NCBI RefSeq assembly: GCF_900116645.1
Contig: NZ_FPBO01000018.1
Span: 97,520 to 161,519 of the forward strand
Source: Pseudoduganella namucuonensis
Lineage (GTDB): Bacteria; Pseudomonadota; Gammaproteobacteria; Burkholderiales; Burkholderiaceae_D
Reading direction: 5' to 3'
Length of the DNA stretch: 64,000 nt
Part shown: piece by piece, positions 34,500 through 43,865 of the stretch
Numbering within the stretch: position 1 is the first letter of the stretch
How the letters are laid out: each line of letters opens with the position of its first letter
The notes under the pieces: model-generated
Told to the model about the DNA's origin: nothing
Seen by the model: only the letters and a program-made list of their open reading frames with translations
Databases searched by the model: none
Program-made: the position numbers and the translations under genes

Positions 34500-35993
34500 A
34501 TGCCCGACATGGACCCAGCCGCTCCCCAGGCCGCGCCAGCGGCGACGGAGGGCGACGACTTCTCCAGGCTGCTGCAAAAGGAATTCCGCCCGCGGAGCGA
34601 GGAGGCCAGGACCGCCGTCGCGCGGGCGGTGCGCTCGCTGGCCGAGCAGGCCCTGGAACAGACCACCCTGGTCAGCGACGACGCGATCAAGTCGATCGAG
34701 GCCTTCATCGGCGAGCTCGACAAGCAAATGACCGCCCAGGTCAACCTGATCCTGCACCATCCCGACTTCCAGCGCATCGAGGGCGCCTGGCGCGGCCTGC
34801 ACTACCTGGTCAACAACACCGAGACCGACGAGATGTTGAAGATCCGCTTCATGAACATCTCCAAGGGCGAGTTCGCCGCCACGCTGAAACGCTACAAGGG
34901 CACCACCTGGGACCAGAGCCCGCTGTTCAAGCGCATCTACGAGGAGGAATACGGCGCCTTCGGCGGCGAGCCCTTCGGCTGCCTGGTGGGCGACTACAGC
35001 TTCGACCACAGCCCGCCGGACGTTGAACTGCTGGGCGAGGTCGCCAAGGTGTCGGCCGCCGCCCACAGCCCCTTCATCGCAGGCGCCGCGCCGGCCGTGA
35101 TGCAGATGGAGAGCTGGCAGGAGCTGGCCAACCCGCGCGACCTGAGCAAGATCTTCACGACCGCCGAGTACGCGGGCTGGCGCGCGCTGCGCGAATCGGA
35201 CGACGCGCGCTACATCGGCCTGGCCATGCCGCGCTACCTGGCGCGCCTGCCCTACGGCGCGCGCACCGCGCCGGTGGCCGAGTTCGATTTCGAGGAGGAC
35301 ACCGGCGCGGCCGACCACAGCCGCTACACCTGGTGCAACGCCGCCTACGCGATGGCCGTCAACATCAACCGCTCGTTCAAGCTGTACGGCTGGTGCTCGC
35401 GCATCCGCGGCGTCGAGGCCGGCGGCGCGGTCGAGGGCCTGCCGACCCACACCTTCCCCACCGACGACGGCGGGGTGGACATGAAATGCCCGACCGAGAT
35501 CGCCATCAGCGACCGGCGCGAGGCCGAACTGGCCAAGAACGGCTTCATGCCGCTGGTGCACCGCAAGAATTCGGACTTCGCCGCCTTCATCGGCGCGCAA
35601 TCGCTGCAACAGCCCTTCGAGTACGACGACCCGGACGCCACCGCCAACGCCAAACTGGCGGCGCGCCTGCCGTACCTGTTCGCCTGCTGCCGCTTCGCCC
35701 ACTACCTGAAGTGCATCGTGCGTGACAAGATCGGCACGTTCAAGGAGCGCGCCGACATGCAGGGCTGGCTGCAGCACTGGATCATGAACTATGTCGACGG
35801 CGACCCGGCCCATTCGGCCGAGGACACCAAGGCGCGCAAGCCGCTGGCGGCGGCCGAGGTGGAGGTCGAGGAGGTCGAGGGCAACCCCGGCTACTACAAC
35901 GCGACCTTCCACCTGCGCCCGCACTATCAGCTCGAGGGGCTGACCGTGTCGCTGCGGCTGGTATCGAAGCTGCCTTCGGCGAAGGCGGCATAG
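34500..35993 (+). CDS. tssC: T6SS contractile sheath large subunit TssC
   Basis: 497 residues, normal length. Typical segments are HHPDFQRIEGAWRGLHYLV, GDYSFDHSPPDVELL and the C-terminal AARLPYLFACCRFAHYLKCIVRDKIG. The last part, PHYQLEGLTVSLRLVSKLP, is the conserved sheath terminus that ClpV normally acts near after contraction. An AAGGAG ribosome site supports the start. Confidence 0.97.
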   Translation: MPDMDPAAPQAAPAATEGDDFSRLLQKEFRPRSEEARTAVARAVRSLAEQALEQTTLVSDDAIKSIEAFIGELDKQMTAQVNLILHHPDFQRIEGAWRGLHYLVNNTETDEMLKIRFMNISKGEFAATLKRYKGTTWDQSPLFKRIYEEEYGAFGGEPFGCLVGDYSFDHSPPDVELLGEVAKVSAAAHSPFIAGAAPAVMQMESWQELANPRDLSKIFTTAEYAGWRALRESDDARYIGLAMPRYLARLPYGARTAPVAEFDFEEDTGAADHSRYTWCNAAYAMAVNINRSFKLYGWCSRIRGVEAGGAVEGLPTHTFPTDDGGVDMKCPTEIAISDRREAELAKNGFMPLVHRKNSDFAAFIGAQSLQQPFEYDDPDATANAKLAARLPYLFACCRFAHYLKCIVRDKIGTFKERADMQGWLQHWIMNYVDGDPAHSAEDTKARKPLAAAEVEVEEVEGNPGYYNATFHLRPHYQLEGLTVSLRLVSKLPSAKAA

Positions 35994-36033
35994 CACAATC
36001 GCGGCCACGCCAGCCGCCAACCAGGAGAATGTC

Positions 36034-36516
36034 ATGGCAGTCGATATGTTTCTGAAATTAGACGATGTGAAGGGCGAGTCCCGCGACGGCAAGCACAAGG
36101 ACGAGGTCGACGTGCTGGCCTGGAGCTTCGGCGCCGCCAACGCCGGCACCACCCACACCGGCGGCGGCGGCGGCGCCGGCAAGGTCAGCGTGCAAGACCT
36201 GTCGATCACCAAGTGGGTCGACAAGGCCTCGCCCAACCTGATCATGGCCACCTGCAGCGGCAAGCACTTCAAGGAGGCGCTGCTGACGGTGCGCAAGGCG
36301 GGCGACAACCCGCTGGAATACCTGAAGGTCACCATGAAGGAGGTGCTGGTGTCCAAGGTGGCCACCGGCGGCAGCGGCGGCGAGGAGCGGCTGACCGAGA
36401 ACATCACCCTCAACTTCTCCTGGTTCAAGGTCGAGTACACGCCGCAGAAGGCGGACGGCAGTGGCGACGCGGCGGTCGAGGCGGCCTGGGACATCGCCGC
36501 CAACCAGAAGGGCTAG
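36034..36516 (+). CDS. hcp: T6SS inner-tube protein Hcp
   Basis: 160 residues, starting MAVDMFLKLDDVKGES. Hcp hexamers stack into the tube that is propelled out of the cell and carries some effectors. Other typical parts are VDVLAWSFG, ISITKW-type (here LSITKWVDKASPNL) and LNFSWFKVEYTPQKADGS. A Gly-rich loop near residue 48 is longer than in some homologues. CAGGAG precedes the start; the gene lies between tssC and tssE. Confidence 0.97.
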   Translation: MAVDMFLKLDDVKGESRDGKHKDEVDVLAWSFGAANAGTTHTGGGGGAGKVSVQDLSITKWVDKASPNLIMATCSGKHFKEALLTVRKAGDNPLEYLKVTMKEVLVSKVATGGSGGEERLTENITLNFSWFKVEYTPQKADGSGDAAVEAAWDIAANQKG

Positions 36517-36528
36517 CGGGGGCGCGCC

Positions 36529-37059
36529 GTGGCCGCAACCGAGCCGAACGCGCAGGCTGGCGCGGCAGGGCGGCTGCAGCCGGCGCTGCTGGACCGCCTG
36601 GTGGACGCCGAGCCCGGCCACCCGCGCGAGGCGCCCGCGGAGCGCCTGATCACCCGCCAGCGGCTGCGCGAGGCGGTGCTGCGCGACCTGGCCTGGCTGT
36701 TCAACACCACCCGGCTGGGCGGCGACGCCGAGTTCGGCGCCTGCGCCCGCGCGCGCCGCTCGGTCGTCAATTTCGGCCTGCCGGCCCTGGCCGGCGAGAC
36801 CGCCTCCGGACTCGATCCGGCCGCGCTGGAGCGGGCCATCCACCAGGCCATCGTCGACTTCGAACCGCGCGTCGCACCGGCCACGCTGCGGGTGGAGGCG
36901 CTGGCGGCCGGGTCGCTGCTGGAGCGGCACAACATCGTCAGCATCCGCATCAGCGGCCAGTTGTGGGCGCAGCCGGCGCCGATCGCGCTGCTGCTGCGCA
37001 CCGATGTCGACCTCGAGACCGGCAGCGTCGAGATCCGCGACCTGGGCAAGGAAGGGTGA
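36529..37059 (+). CDS. tssE: T6SS baseplate protein TssE (gp25-like)
   Basis: 176 residues from a GTG start. LITRQRLREAVLRDLAWLFNTTRL and RSVVNFGLPALAG match the gp25 lysozyme-like baseplate family, in which the fold is kept but hydrolase activity is not. TssE starts sheath polymerisation at the baseplate. It follows hcp after 12 bases and precedes tssF by seven. Confidence 0.93.
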   Translation: MAATEPNAQAGAAGRLQPALLDRLVDAEPGHPREAPAERLITRQRLREAVLRDLAWLFNTTRLGGDAEFGACARARRSVVNFGLPALAGETASGLDPAALERAIHQAIVDFEPRVAPATLRVEALAAGSLLERHNIVSIRISGQLWAQPAPIALLLRTDVDLETGSVEIRDLGKEG

Positions 37060-37066
37060 CGCCGCC

Positions 37067-38929
37067 ATGGACCCGCGCCTGCTGCGCTACTACAACCAGG
37101 AACTGCAGCACCTGCACGAGATGGGCGCCGAGTTCGCGCGCCAGTTCCCCAAGATCGCGGGCCGGCTCGGCATCGACGGCATCGAGGTGGCCGACCCCTA
37201 CGTCGAGCGCCTGCTCGAGGGCGCCGGCTTCCTGGCCGCGCGCGTGCAGCTCAAGCTGGACGCCGAGTTCCCCCGCTTCACCCGGCGCCTGCTGGAAATC
37301 CTGTACCCCAACATGCTGGCGCCCACGCCCAGCATGCTGGTGGCCCGCTTCCACCCGCAGCCGGACGAGCCCAACCTGGCGCGCGGCGCGACCATCGCCC
37401 GCGGCAGCGCGCTGCGCGGCCACCCGGCAAGGCCCGACGGCACGGCCTGCGAGTTCCGCACCGCGCACGACGTCACCCTGTGGCCGCTGGAACTGGTGGC
37501 GGCCGAGTACTTTTCCCACGCGCCGGACCTGCCGCCGGAGGCCCGGCGCGCGCGCGGCGGCGTGCGGCTGCGGCTGCGCTGCGGCGCCGGCCTGGCCTGG
37601 CGCGACCTGGACCTGGACCGGCTGCGATTCTACCTGTCCGGCAGCGACGAGATCGCCTACAAGCTGCACGAGCTGATCGTTGGCGCCGGCCTGGGCATTG
37701 GACTCGGCCAGGCCCTGGCATCGGCGGCGCGGCCCCGGTCCTGGCACGCCTGGCTGGGCGCGGACCACGTCGTCCCGGTCGGCTACGCCGACGAGCAGGC
37801 GCTGCTGCCGGTCACGCCGCGCCTGTTCCAGGGCTGCCGCCTGCTGCAGGAATACGCGGCCCTGCCGCAGCGCTTCCTGTTTTTCGATCTGCTGGGCCTG
37901 GCACCGGCGCTGCGCCGCATGGACGGCGCCGAACTGGAACTGGTGCTGCCGTTCGCGCGCGGCGATCCGGCGCTCGAGGGCGTGGTGGACGCCGCCAACT
38001 TCGCGCTGTTCTGCGCGCCGGCGGTCAACCTGTTCCCCAAGCGGGCCGACCGCATCCACCTGGCCGACGACGGCGCGGCCCTCCACGTGGTGCCGGACCG
38101 CACGCGGCCGATGGACTACGAGGTGGCCGAGGTGAGCGGGGTGGACGGGCATGGCGGCGACGGCGAGCAGCAATTCCTGCCGCTGTACGCGGCGTATCAC
38201 GCGGGGCCGGCCGGCCACACCGCCTACTTCAGCGTCGAGCGAGAGCCGCGCCTGCCGTCCCCGTCGCGCGACGGTCCGCGGTCCGCCTATCTCGGCAGCG
38301 AGGTGTTCCTGTCGCTGGTCGACCCGGAGGAGGCGCCATACCGGGACGAGCTGCGCCAGCTGTCGGTGCGGACGGTGTGCACCAACCGCGACTTGCCGCT
38401 GTCGATGCCGCTGGGCGCGGGGCCGACCGACTTCACGCTCGACGCCGCCGCGCCGCTGGCCGCGATCCGCTGCGTCAAGGGGCCGTCGCCGCCGCGCTCG
38501 CCACTGGCGGAGGGCGCGCGCGCCTGGCGCTTCATCAGCCAGCTTTCGCTCAACCACCTGTCCCTGCTCGACACCGACGCGCGCCAGGGCGCGGCGGCGC
38601 TGCGCCAGATCCTGGGCTTGTACGCGGCCGGCGACGCGCCCGCGCTCGCCCGGCAGATCGACGCCGTGCTGTCGGTGCGCGCCACGCCCTCGGTGCGGCG
38701 CCTGCCGCCGCCCGGCCCGCTATGCTACGGCCGCGGCGTGCGCATCGAACTGGAGGTCGACGAGCTCGGCTTTCAGGGCGGCAGCGCCTTCCTGTTCGGC
38801 AGCGTGCTCGAGCGCTTCTTCGCGCGCCACGCCTCGCTCAACGGTTTCACCGAGACCGTGCTGCGCGCCAGCGGGCGCGGCGAGATCATGCGCTGGGGGC
38901 CGCGATGCGGACACCGCCCGATCCTGTGA
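37067..38929 (+). CDS. tssF: T6SS baseplate protein TssF
   Basis: 620 residues. The start MDPRLLRYYNQELQHLHEMG and FAREFPKIAGRL-type sequence (here FARQFPKIAGRLGIDG) define the family; RLLEILYPNMLAPTPSMLV and YRDELRQLSVRTVCTNRDLP are further landmarks. TssF forms the baseplate wedge with TssG and TssE. The gene overlaps the start of tssG by 25 bases, which suggests coupled translation. Confidence 0.95.
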   Translation: MDPRLLRYYNQELQHLHEMGAEFARQFPKIAGRLGIDGIEVADPYVERLLEGAGFLAARVQLKLDAEFPRFTRRLLEILYPNMLAPTPSMLVARFHPQPDEPNLARGATIARGSALRGHPARPDGTACEFRTAHDVTLWPLELVAAEYFSHAPDLPPEARRARGGVRLRLRCGAGLAWRDLDLDRLRFYLSGSDEIAYKLHELIVGAGLGIGLGQALASAARPRSWHAWLGADHVVPVGYADEQALLPVTPRLFQGCRLLQEYAALPQRFLFFDLLGLAPALRRMDGAELELVLPFARGDPALEGVVDAANFALFCAPAVNLFPKRADRIHLADDGAALHVVPDRTRPMDYEVAEVSGVDGHGGDGEQQFLPLYAAYHAGPAGHTAYFSVEREPRLPSPSRDGPRSAYLGSEVFLSLVDPEEAPYRDELRQLSVRTVCTNRDLPLSMPLGAGPTDFTLDAAAPLAAIRCVKGPSPPRSPLAEGARAWRFISQLSLNHLSLLDTDARQGAAALRQILGLYAAGDAPALARQIDAVLSVRATPSVRRLPPPGPLCYGRGVRIELEVDELGFQGGSAFLFGSVLERFFARHASLNGFTETVLRASGRGEIMRWGPRCGHRPIL

Positions 38930-39993
38930 GCTTCTTCCGCGCGCTGGCGGAGCGGCCATACCGGCACGACTTCTTCCACGCGCTGCGCCGCGTCGAGTGC
39001 CTGTTTCCGGAATTGCCGCGCATCGGCCAGGCGCCGCGCCCGGCCGACGAGCCGATCCGCCTGGGGCAGGACCCGGCGCTGACCTTCGCGCCGGCCACGC
39101 TGAGCGCCTTGCTGCCGCCGCCCGGCGGCGGACCGCCGCTGCTGCAGGTGCGCTTTTTCGGGTTGCTGGGACCCAACGGCCCGATGCCGCTGCACTTGGC
39201 CGAGTTCGCGCGCGAGCGCGCGCTGCGGGCGGGCGACACGGCGCTGCTGCGCTTCCTGGACCTGATCAACCACCGCTTCCTGGCCTTGTTCTACCGCGCC
39301 TGGGCGCAGGCCAGGCCCACCGTCAGCCGCGACCGACCGCGCGAGGACCGTTTCGCGGTGTACGTCGGCTCCCTGTTCGGCCTGGGCGAGGAGGCCCTGC
39401 GCGAGCGCGACAAGGTCGCCGACGACGCCAAGCTGTTCTACGCCGGCCTGCTGGCGCGCCAGGTGCGCAACCGCGACGGACTGGAGGCGCTGCTGGGCGG
39501 CTACTTCCGCCTGCCGGTCCGCATCGAGGAGCATGTCGGCCACTGGATGACGCTGCCGCCGGGCGAACGCAGCCGCCTTGGCGGCGCGCAGCCCCGCGCC
39601 GCGCTGGGCCAAGGCGCGCTGCTGGGCGGGCGCGTGTGGGACCGCCAGCACAAGTTCCGCATCCACATCGGCCCGCTGACCCTGGCCGATTACCAGCGCT
39701 TCCTGCCCGGCGGCCCGGCGCTGGCCGAACTGGCGGCCTGGGTGCGCCTCTACCTCGGCTTCGAGCTGGACTGGGACCTGCGGCTGCTGCTCAAGCCCGA
39801 GGAGGTGCCGCCGCCGCGGCCCGGCGAGCGGCGCGCGCGGCTGGGCTGGAGCTGCTGGCTGGGTGCCTACCGCGAGCGCGCGCCGGCGGCCGACCTGATC
39901 CTCGACCCCGCCCGCCATGGCCCGTCCGTCCCTCCCGGCGGGGCGCCCGGCGTTTGCGAAAGATCAATCGAATCGGCCGATCGGGGCCTATGA
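38905..39993 (+). CDS. tssG: T6SS baseplate protein TssG
   Basis: 362 residues. RPYRHDFFHALRRVECLFPELPRIG and FFGLLGPNGPMPLHLAEF are clear family signatures, as is LGQGALLGGRVWDRQHKFRIHIGPL. It is a wedge component with TssF. The frame continues past the conserved end (SCWLGAYRERAPAADLILDP) with about 30 extra residues before its stop, close to the vgrG start. Confidence 0.95.
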   Translation: MRTPPDPVSFFRALAERPYRHDFFHALRRVECLFPELPRIGQAPRPADEPIRLGQDPALTFAPATLSALLPPPGGGPPLLQVRFFGLLGPNGPMPLHLAEFARERALRAGDTALLRFLDLINHRFLALFYRAWAQARPTVSRDRPREDRFAVYVGSLFGLGEEALRERDKVADDAKLFYAGLLARQVRNRDGLEALLGGYFRLPVRIEEHVGHWMTLPPGERSRLGGAQPRAALGQGALLGGRVWDRQHKFRIHIGPLTLADYQRFLPGGPALAELAAWVRLYLGFELDWDLRLLLKPEEVPPPRPGERRARLGWSCWLGAYRERAPAADLILDPARHGPSVPPGGAPGVCERSIESADRGL

Positions 39994-40030
39994 TTTATCG
40001 GAGTACGGCCTCACCATAGAGGGTTGCGGT

Positions 40031-42262
40031 ATGCGCAGGATGATCGAAATCACGACTCCGCTGGGCGACGAGGCGCTGCTGTTCCACCGCATGCGCGCGC
40101 GCGAGGAACTGGGCCGGCTCAGCGAATTCGAGATCGACCTGCTCAGCGAGCGCGGGGACATCGCCCCCACCGCCATCCTCGGCGCCAACGTCACCGTCAA
40201 GCTGGAACTGGCGGAACGGCGGGTGCGCCACTTCAACGGCTACGTCACGGCCTTCCGCCAGGCGGGGACGCACGGCCGCTACCAGGCCTACCAGGCCACG
40301 GTGCGGCCCTGGCTGTGGTTCCTGACCCGCACCGCCGACTGCCGCATCTTCCAGGACCTGAGCGCGCCGGACATCGTCAAGCGCGTGTGCGGCGAGCACA
40401 GCGTCGCCGACATCAAGGACGAGCTGAGCGGCCGCTACCGCCGGCGCGGCTACTGCGTGCAATACCGCGAAACCGACTTCGACTTCGTCAGCCGGCTGAT
40501 GGAACAGGAGGGCATGTATTACTACTTCACGCACGCCGATGGCCGCCACACCATGGTGCTGGCCGACGGCGCAGGCGCCCACCGCGGCGCGCCGGGCTAC
40601 GAGAGCCTGCCCTTCATCGACGTGGCGCGCGCCGCGCGGCCCGGACAGGAATACATCAACCGCTGGCTGCGCGCCTGCGAGATCCAGCCGGGCCGCTACG
40701 CCACCACCGCCTACGACTTCGAACGGCCCGGCGCCAGCCTGGCGGCGCGCGCCGCCCAGGCGCGCGGCCACGCGCTGGACGACTACGAGGTCTACGACTA
40801 CCCGGGCCCGCACCTGGACAGCGCCGACGGCGAGCAATACGCCGACACCAGGCTGGACGAGATGCAGGCCGGCTTCGACACCGCGCAAGGCGCCAGCAAC
40901 GCGCGCGGGCTGGCCGCCGGCGCGCTGTTCCGGCTCACCGGCCAGCCGCGCGGGGACCAGAACCGCGAATACCTGTTGACCGCCGTGGACTACCGGCTGG
41001 TCCAGAATGGCTACGAAAGCGGCCAGGAAGGCGGCGACGGCGACGAGCCGCCCGGCACCGACTGCGCCTGCGAATTCACCGCGCTCGGCGCCGGCCAGCA
41101 ATTCCGGCCGCCGCGCCTCACCCCGGCGCCGCTGGTGCGGGGACCGCAGACCGCCGTGGTGGTCGGCCCGGCCGGCGACGAAATCCACACCGACCGCTAT
41201 GGCCGCGTGAAGGTGCAGTTCCACTGGGACCGCTACGGCCAAAAGAACGAAAACAGCTCCTGCTGGATCCGCGTGTCGCACCCCTGGGCCGGCAAGAACT
41301 GGGGCATGATCGCCACCCCGCGCATCGGCCAGGAGGTGATCGTCGACTTCATCGAGGGCGACCCGGACCAGCCCATCGTCACCGGCCGCGTCTACAACGC
41401 CGACCAGATGCCGCCCTGGACGCTGCCCGCCAACATGACGCGCACCGGCATGCTGAGCCGTTCGTCCAAGGGCGGCGGCGGCGCCAACGCCAACGAGCTG
41501 CGCTTCGAGGACAAGACGGGCGCCGAGCAGGTCTACCTGCACGCGGAACGCAACCAGGACATCTCGGTCGAACAAGACGAGGCGCACGCCGTGGGCCGCG
41601 ACCGCGGCAAGACCATCGGCCGCGACGAGGCCACCGGCGTGGGGCGCGACCGCAGCGAGACCGTGGGCAACAACGAGACCATCACCATCGCCGCGCACCG
41701 TTCCGAACGGGTGGGCGCCAACGAGACGATCGCCATCGGCGCCAACCGCTCGGAGACGGTGGGGGCGAACGAAACCATCGCCATTGGGGGCAACCGCGGC
41801 GTCACCGTGGGCGCCAGCGAGACCGCCACCGTGGCGCTGCAGCGCACCCACAGCGTGGGCGTGAACGAGACCATCACGGTCGGCGCGGCGCAGGAGGTGA
41901 CGATCGGCGCGCTGCAACTGGTGACGGTGGGCGCGTCGCAGACCGTCAACGTCGGCGACGCCCAGAGCGTCAGCGTGGGCGCCGACATGAGCGAGGACAT
42001 CGGCGGGGCGCAGTCCAGCTCCGTGGCGAAGGGCCGCAGCGCCTCGGTGGGCGAGGACGACGCGCTGCGCGTGGGTAAAAAGCTCGTCATCGACGCGGGC
42101 GACTCGGTCACCATCACGACCGGCGCCGCGAGCATCACCATGAAAAAGGACGGCACCATCCAGATCAAGGGCAAGGACATTTCCATCAACGGCTCGGGGG
42201 GCGTCAGCGTGAAGGCGGGCGGCGACGTGGTGGTCAAGGGCAGCAAGGTCGGCATCAACTGA
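40031..42262 (+). CDS. vgrG: T6SS spike protein VgrG
   Basis: 743 residues. The gp27-like part runs to about residue 330 (VRPWLWFLTRTADCRIFQDLSAPDIVKRV, YRETDFDFVSRLMEQEGMYYYFTH). The gp5-like OB region follows (HTDRYGRVKVQFHWDR, WIRVSHPWAGKNWG, DPDQPIVTGRVYN). The C-terminal needle is a long run of repeats of the form VGxNETIxIGxNRSE, and the end is VVKGSKVGIN. No extra effector domain is fused. It sharpens the Hcp tube and carries the DUF4150 tip encoded downstream. A second ATG three codons in is also possible. Confidence 0.95.
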   Translation: MRRMIEITTPLGDEALLFHRMRAREELGRLSEFEIDLLSERGDIAPTAILGANVTVKLELAERRVRHFNGYVTAFRQAGTHGRYQAYQATVRPWLWFLTRTADCRIFQDLSAPDIVKRVCGEHSVADIKDELSGRYRRRGYCVQYRETDFDFVSRLMEQEGMYYYFTHADGRHTMVLADGAGAHRGAPGYESLPFIDVARAARPGQEYINRWLRACEIQPGRYATTAYDFERPGASLAARAAQARGHALDDYEVYDYPGPHLDSADGEQYADTRLDEMQAGFDTAQGASNARGLAAGALFRLTGQPRGDQNREYLLTAVDYRLVQNGYESGQEGGDGDEPPGTDCACEFTALGAGQQFRPPRLTPAPLVRGPQTAVVVGPAGDEIHTDRYGRVKVQFHWDRYGQKNENSSCWIRVSHPWAGKNWGMIATPRIGQEVIVDFIEGDPDQPIVTGRVYNADQMPPWTLPANMTRTGMLSRSSKGGGGANANELRFEDKTGAEQVYLHAERNQDISVEQDEAHAVGRDRGKTIGRDEATGVGRDRSETVGNNETITIAAHRSERVGANETIAIGANRSETVGANETIAIGGNRGVTVGASETATVALQRTHSVGVNETITVGAAQEVTIGALQLVTVGASQTVNVGDAQSVSVGADMSEDIGGAQSSSVAKGRSASVGEDDALRVGKKLVIDAGDSVTITTGAASITMKKDGTIQIKGKDISINGSGGVSVKAGGDVVVKGSKVGIN
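41640..42060 (+). repeat. In-frame beta-helix repeats of the VgrG needle
   Basis: Around 25 imperfect copies of a 7- to 14-residue unit (VGANETIAIGANRSET type) encode the triple-stranded beta-helix needle. The DNA repeat is degenerate at third positions, so it is long-standing protein structure rather than a recent expansion. Confidence 0.75.
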
Positions 42263-42282
42263 CGCCGGCGGCGGGAGGAAGC

Positions 42283-42786
42283 ATGGAACAATTGGTGATA
42301 GACGGGCGGCGCGGCCAGGACGCGCCGGCGCCGCCCCAGGCCCGGGAGGCGGGCGCGGCGGTCGTGCGCTTCGTGGGTTTCAGCCTCGAGGACGATCCGG
42401 TGGTCTGCGGCGTGCCCGGACTGCCGGGGCAGATCGTGGCCGCGCGGTCCGCCGTCCCGCTGCGGCGGGAGCAGATCGGCATGGAGGTGGTGGTGGTGTT
42501 CGAGGGCGGCGCGCCGGCCCGGCCCATCATCCTCGGCGTGCTGCGGCGGGACGCCGGGGAAACCGGCGTAACGGCCGACGCCGACGCCTGGCCGCCGCTC
42601 CAGGTCCAGGTCCAGGTCGACGACGACAGGCTGCTCATCAGCGCCGAGCGGGAAATCGTGCTGCGCTGCGGCGACGCCAGCCTCACGCTCACCCGCGCGG
42701 GCAAGGTCCTGATCAGGGGCAGCTACATCCTGAGCCGCTCGTCCGGCTACAACAAGATCAAGGGCGCCGCCGTCGACATCAACTAG
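42283..42786 (+). CDS. DUF6484-type T6SS accessory protein
   Basis: 167 residues. It has an OB-like core (VVRFVGFSLEDDPVVCGVPG, VVVVFEGGAPARPIILGVLR) and ends VLIRGSYILSRSSGYNKIKGAAVDIN, a tail typical of proteins found between vgrG and DUF2169 genes. The tail resembles a short spike-tip element, so it may associate with VgrG or the effector. GGGAGGAAGC precedes the ATG. The exact role is not established. Confidence 0.7.
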   Translation: MEQLVIDGRRGQDAPAPPQAREAGAAVVRFVGFSLEDDPVVCGVPGLPGQIVAARSAVPLRREQIGMEVVVVFEGGAPARPIILGVLRRDAGETGVTADADAWPPLQVQVQVDDDRLLISAEREIVLRCGDASLTLTRAGKVLIRGSYILSRSSGYNKIKGAAVDIN

Positions 42787-42794
42787 GAGGGGCC

Positions 42795-43865
42795 ATGTGG
42801 GAGGTCGACAACGAGACGCCGTTCGCCGCCGAGCGCGGCTGGGCGCGCGACCGCGACGGCGCGGAAGTGTGGCTGGTGGCGGTCAAGGCCACCTTCGACA
42901 TCCATGCCGACGGCTCGACCTCCGTGGCGGCGGAACAGCCGCCAGTGCTGCGCGCGCCGGAATACCTCGGCGAACCCGGCGCCAGCAGCATCCGCTACGA
43001 GGCGGACCTGGTGCCCGCCAAGCGCCGCACCGACATCGTCGTGCTCGGCCACGCCTGGGCGCCCGAAGGGCGGCCCGTGACGGCGCTCGACGTCGGTTTC
43101 CGGGTGGGCGGCGTCAGCAAGCGCCTGCGCGTGTTCGGCGACCGCGCCTGGGGCGCGCTGGGGCCGGGCGCTCCCGCGTCCTTCACGAAAATGCCGCTGG
43201 TGTACGAGCGCGCGTTCGGCGGCGTCGACCGGCTTTCCCCCGATCCCGGGCGGGACTGGGACTGGCGCAACCCGGTCGGCCGCGGCTACGCGGTGCGCAA
43301 GGACCACCTGGACGGGACGGCGCTGCCCAACGTGGAGGCGCCCGACCATTTGATCGGCTCCTGGAGCGACCGTCCGCCACCGGCCGGCTTCGGTCCGCTC
43401 GCCAGCCACTGGCAGCCGCGCGCCGCCCACGCCGGCACTTGCGACGAACGCTGGCTGCGGGAGCGCTATCCCTTGCCGCCGGAGGACTTCGACGAGCGCT
43501 TCTTCCAGTACGCTCCGCTCGACCAGCAAGCGCCTGGTTTCCTGACCGGCGGCGAGGCCGCCGCCCTGGTCAACCTGTCGCCCGGGGGCAGCCTGCGTTT
43601 CCGGCTGCCGAGGCTGCGCCTGGGCTTCGAAACGCGTTTCTACGACGGCAGCCACGAGTTCCATCGGCAGCGCCAGCTGCACGGCGTGATCCTCGAGCCG
43701 GACTTCCCGCGGGTGTCGCTGGTGTGGCATTCCGCCTTGCCCTGCCATTTCAAGGTGCAAAAGCTGGACCGCACGATCGTCACGCTGAAGACCAGCCTGA
43801 ACCCGGACCGTCCGCTCCCTGCAACGGCGGCGGAGGATGAGTGGGATGGGGGAGACGAACAATGA
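42795..43865 (+). CDS. DUF2169 T6SS effector adaptor
   Basis: 356 residues. ETPFAAERGWARDRDGAEVWLVAVKATFDI and LVYERAFGG match DUF2169. Proteins of this family act as chaperones or adaptors that load DUF4150/PAAR-like effectors onto VgrG, and such an effector is encoded two genes downstream. It is cytoplasmic, with no signal peptide. Its stop overlaps the next ATG. Confidence 0.85.
   Translation: MWEVDNETPFAAERGWARDRDGAEVWLVAVKATFDIHADGSTSVAAEQPPVLRAPEYLGEPGASSIRYEADLVPAKRRTDIVVLGHAWAPEGRPVTALDVGFRVGGVSKRLRVFGDRAWGALGPGAPASFTKMPLVYERAFGGVDRLSPDPGRDWDWRNPVGRGYAVRKDHLDGTALPNVEAPDHLIGSWSDRPPPAGFGPLASHWQPRAAHAGTCDERWLRERYPLPPEDFDERFFQYAPLDQQAPGFLTGGEAAALVNLSPGGSLRFRLPRLRLGFETRFYDGSHEFHRQRQLHGVILEPDFPRVSLVWHSALPCHFKVQKLDRTIVTLKTSLNPDRPLPATAAEDEWDGGDEQ

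Noticed and set aside
29043..36503. A very long open frame on the minus strand opposite tpsA and the T6SS core genes
   Set aside because: It is an artefact of GC-rich codon use in the plus-strand genes: no domain, low-complexity Arg/Gly/Val/Gln-rich sequence, no ribosome site, and the plus strand holds unmistakable genes.
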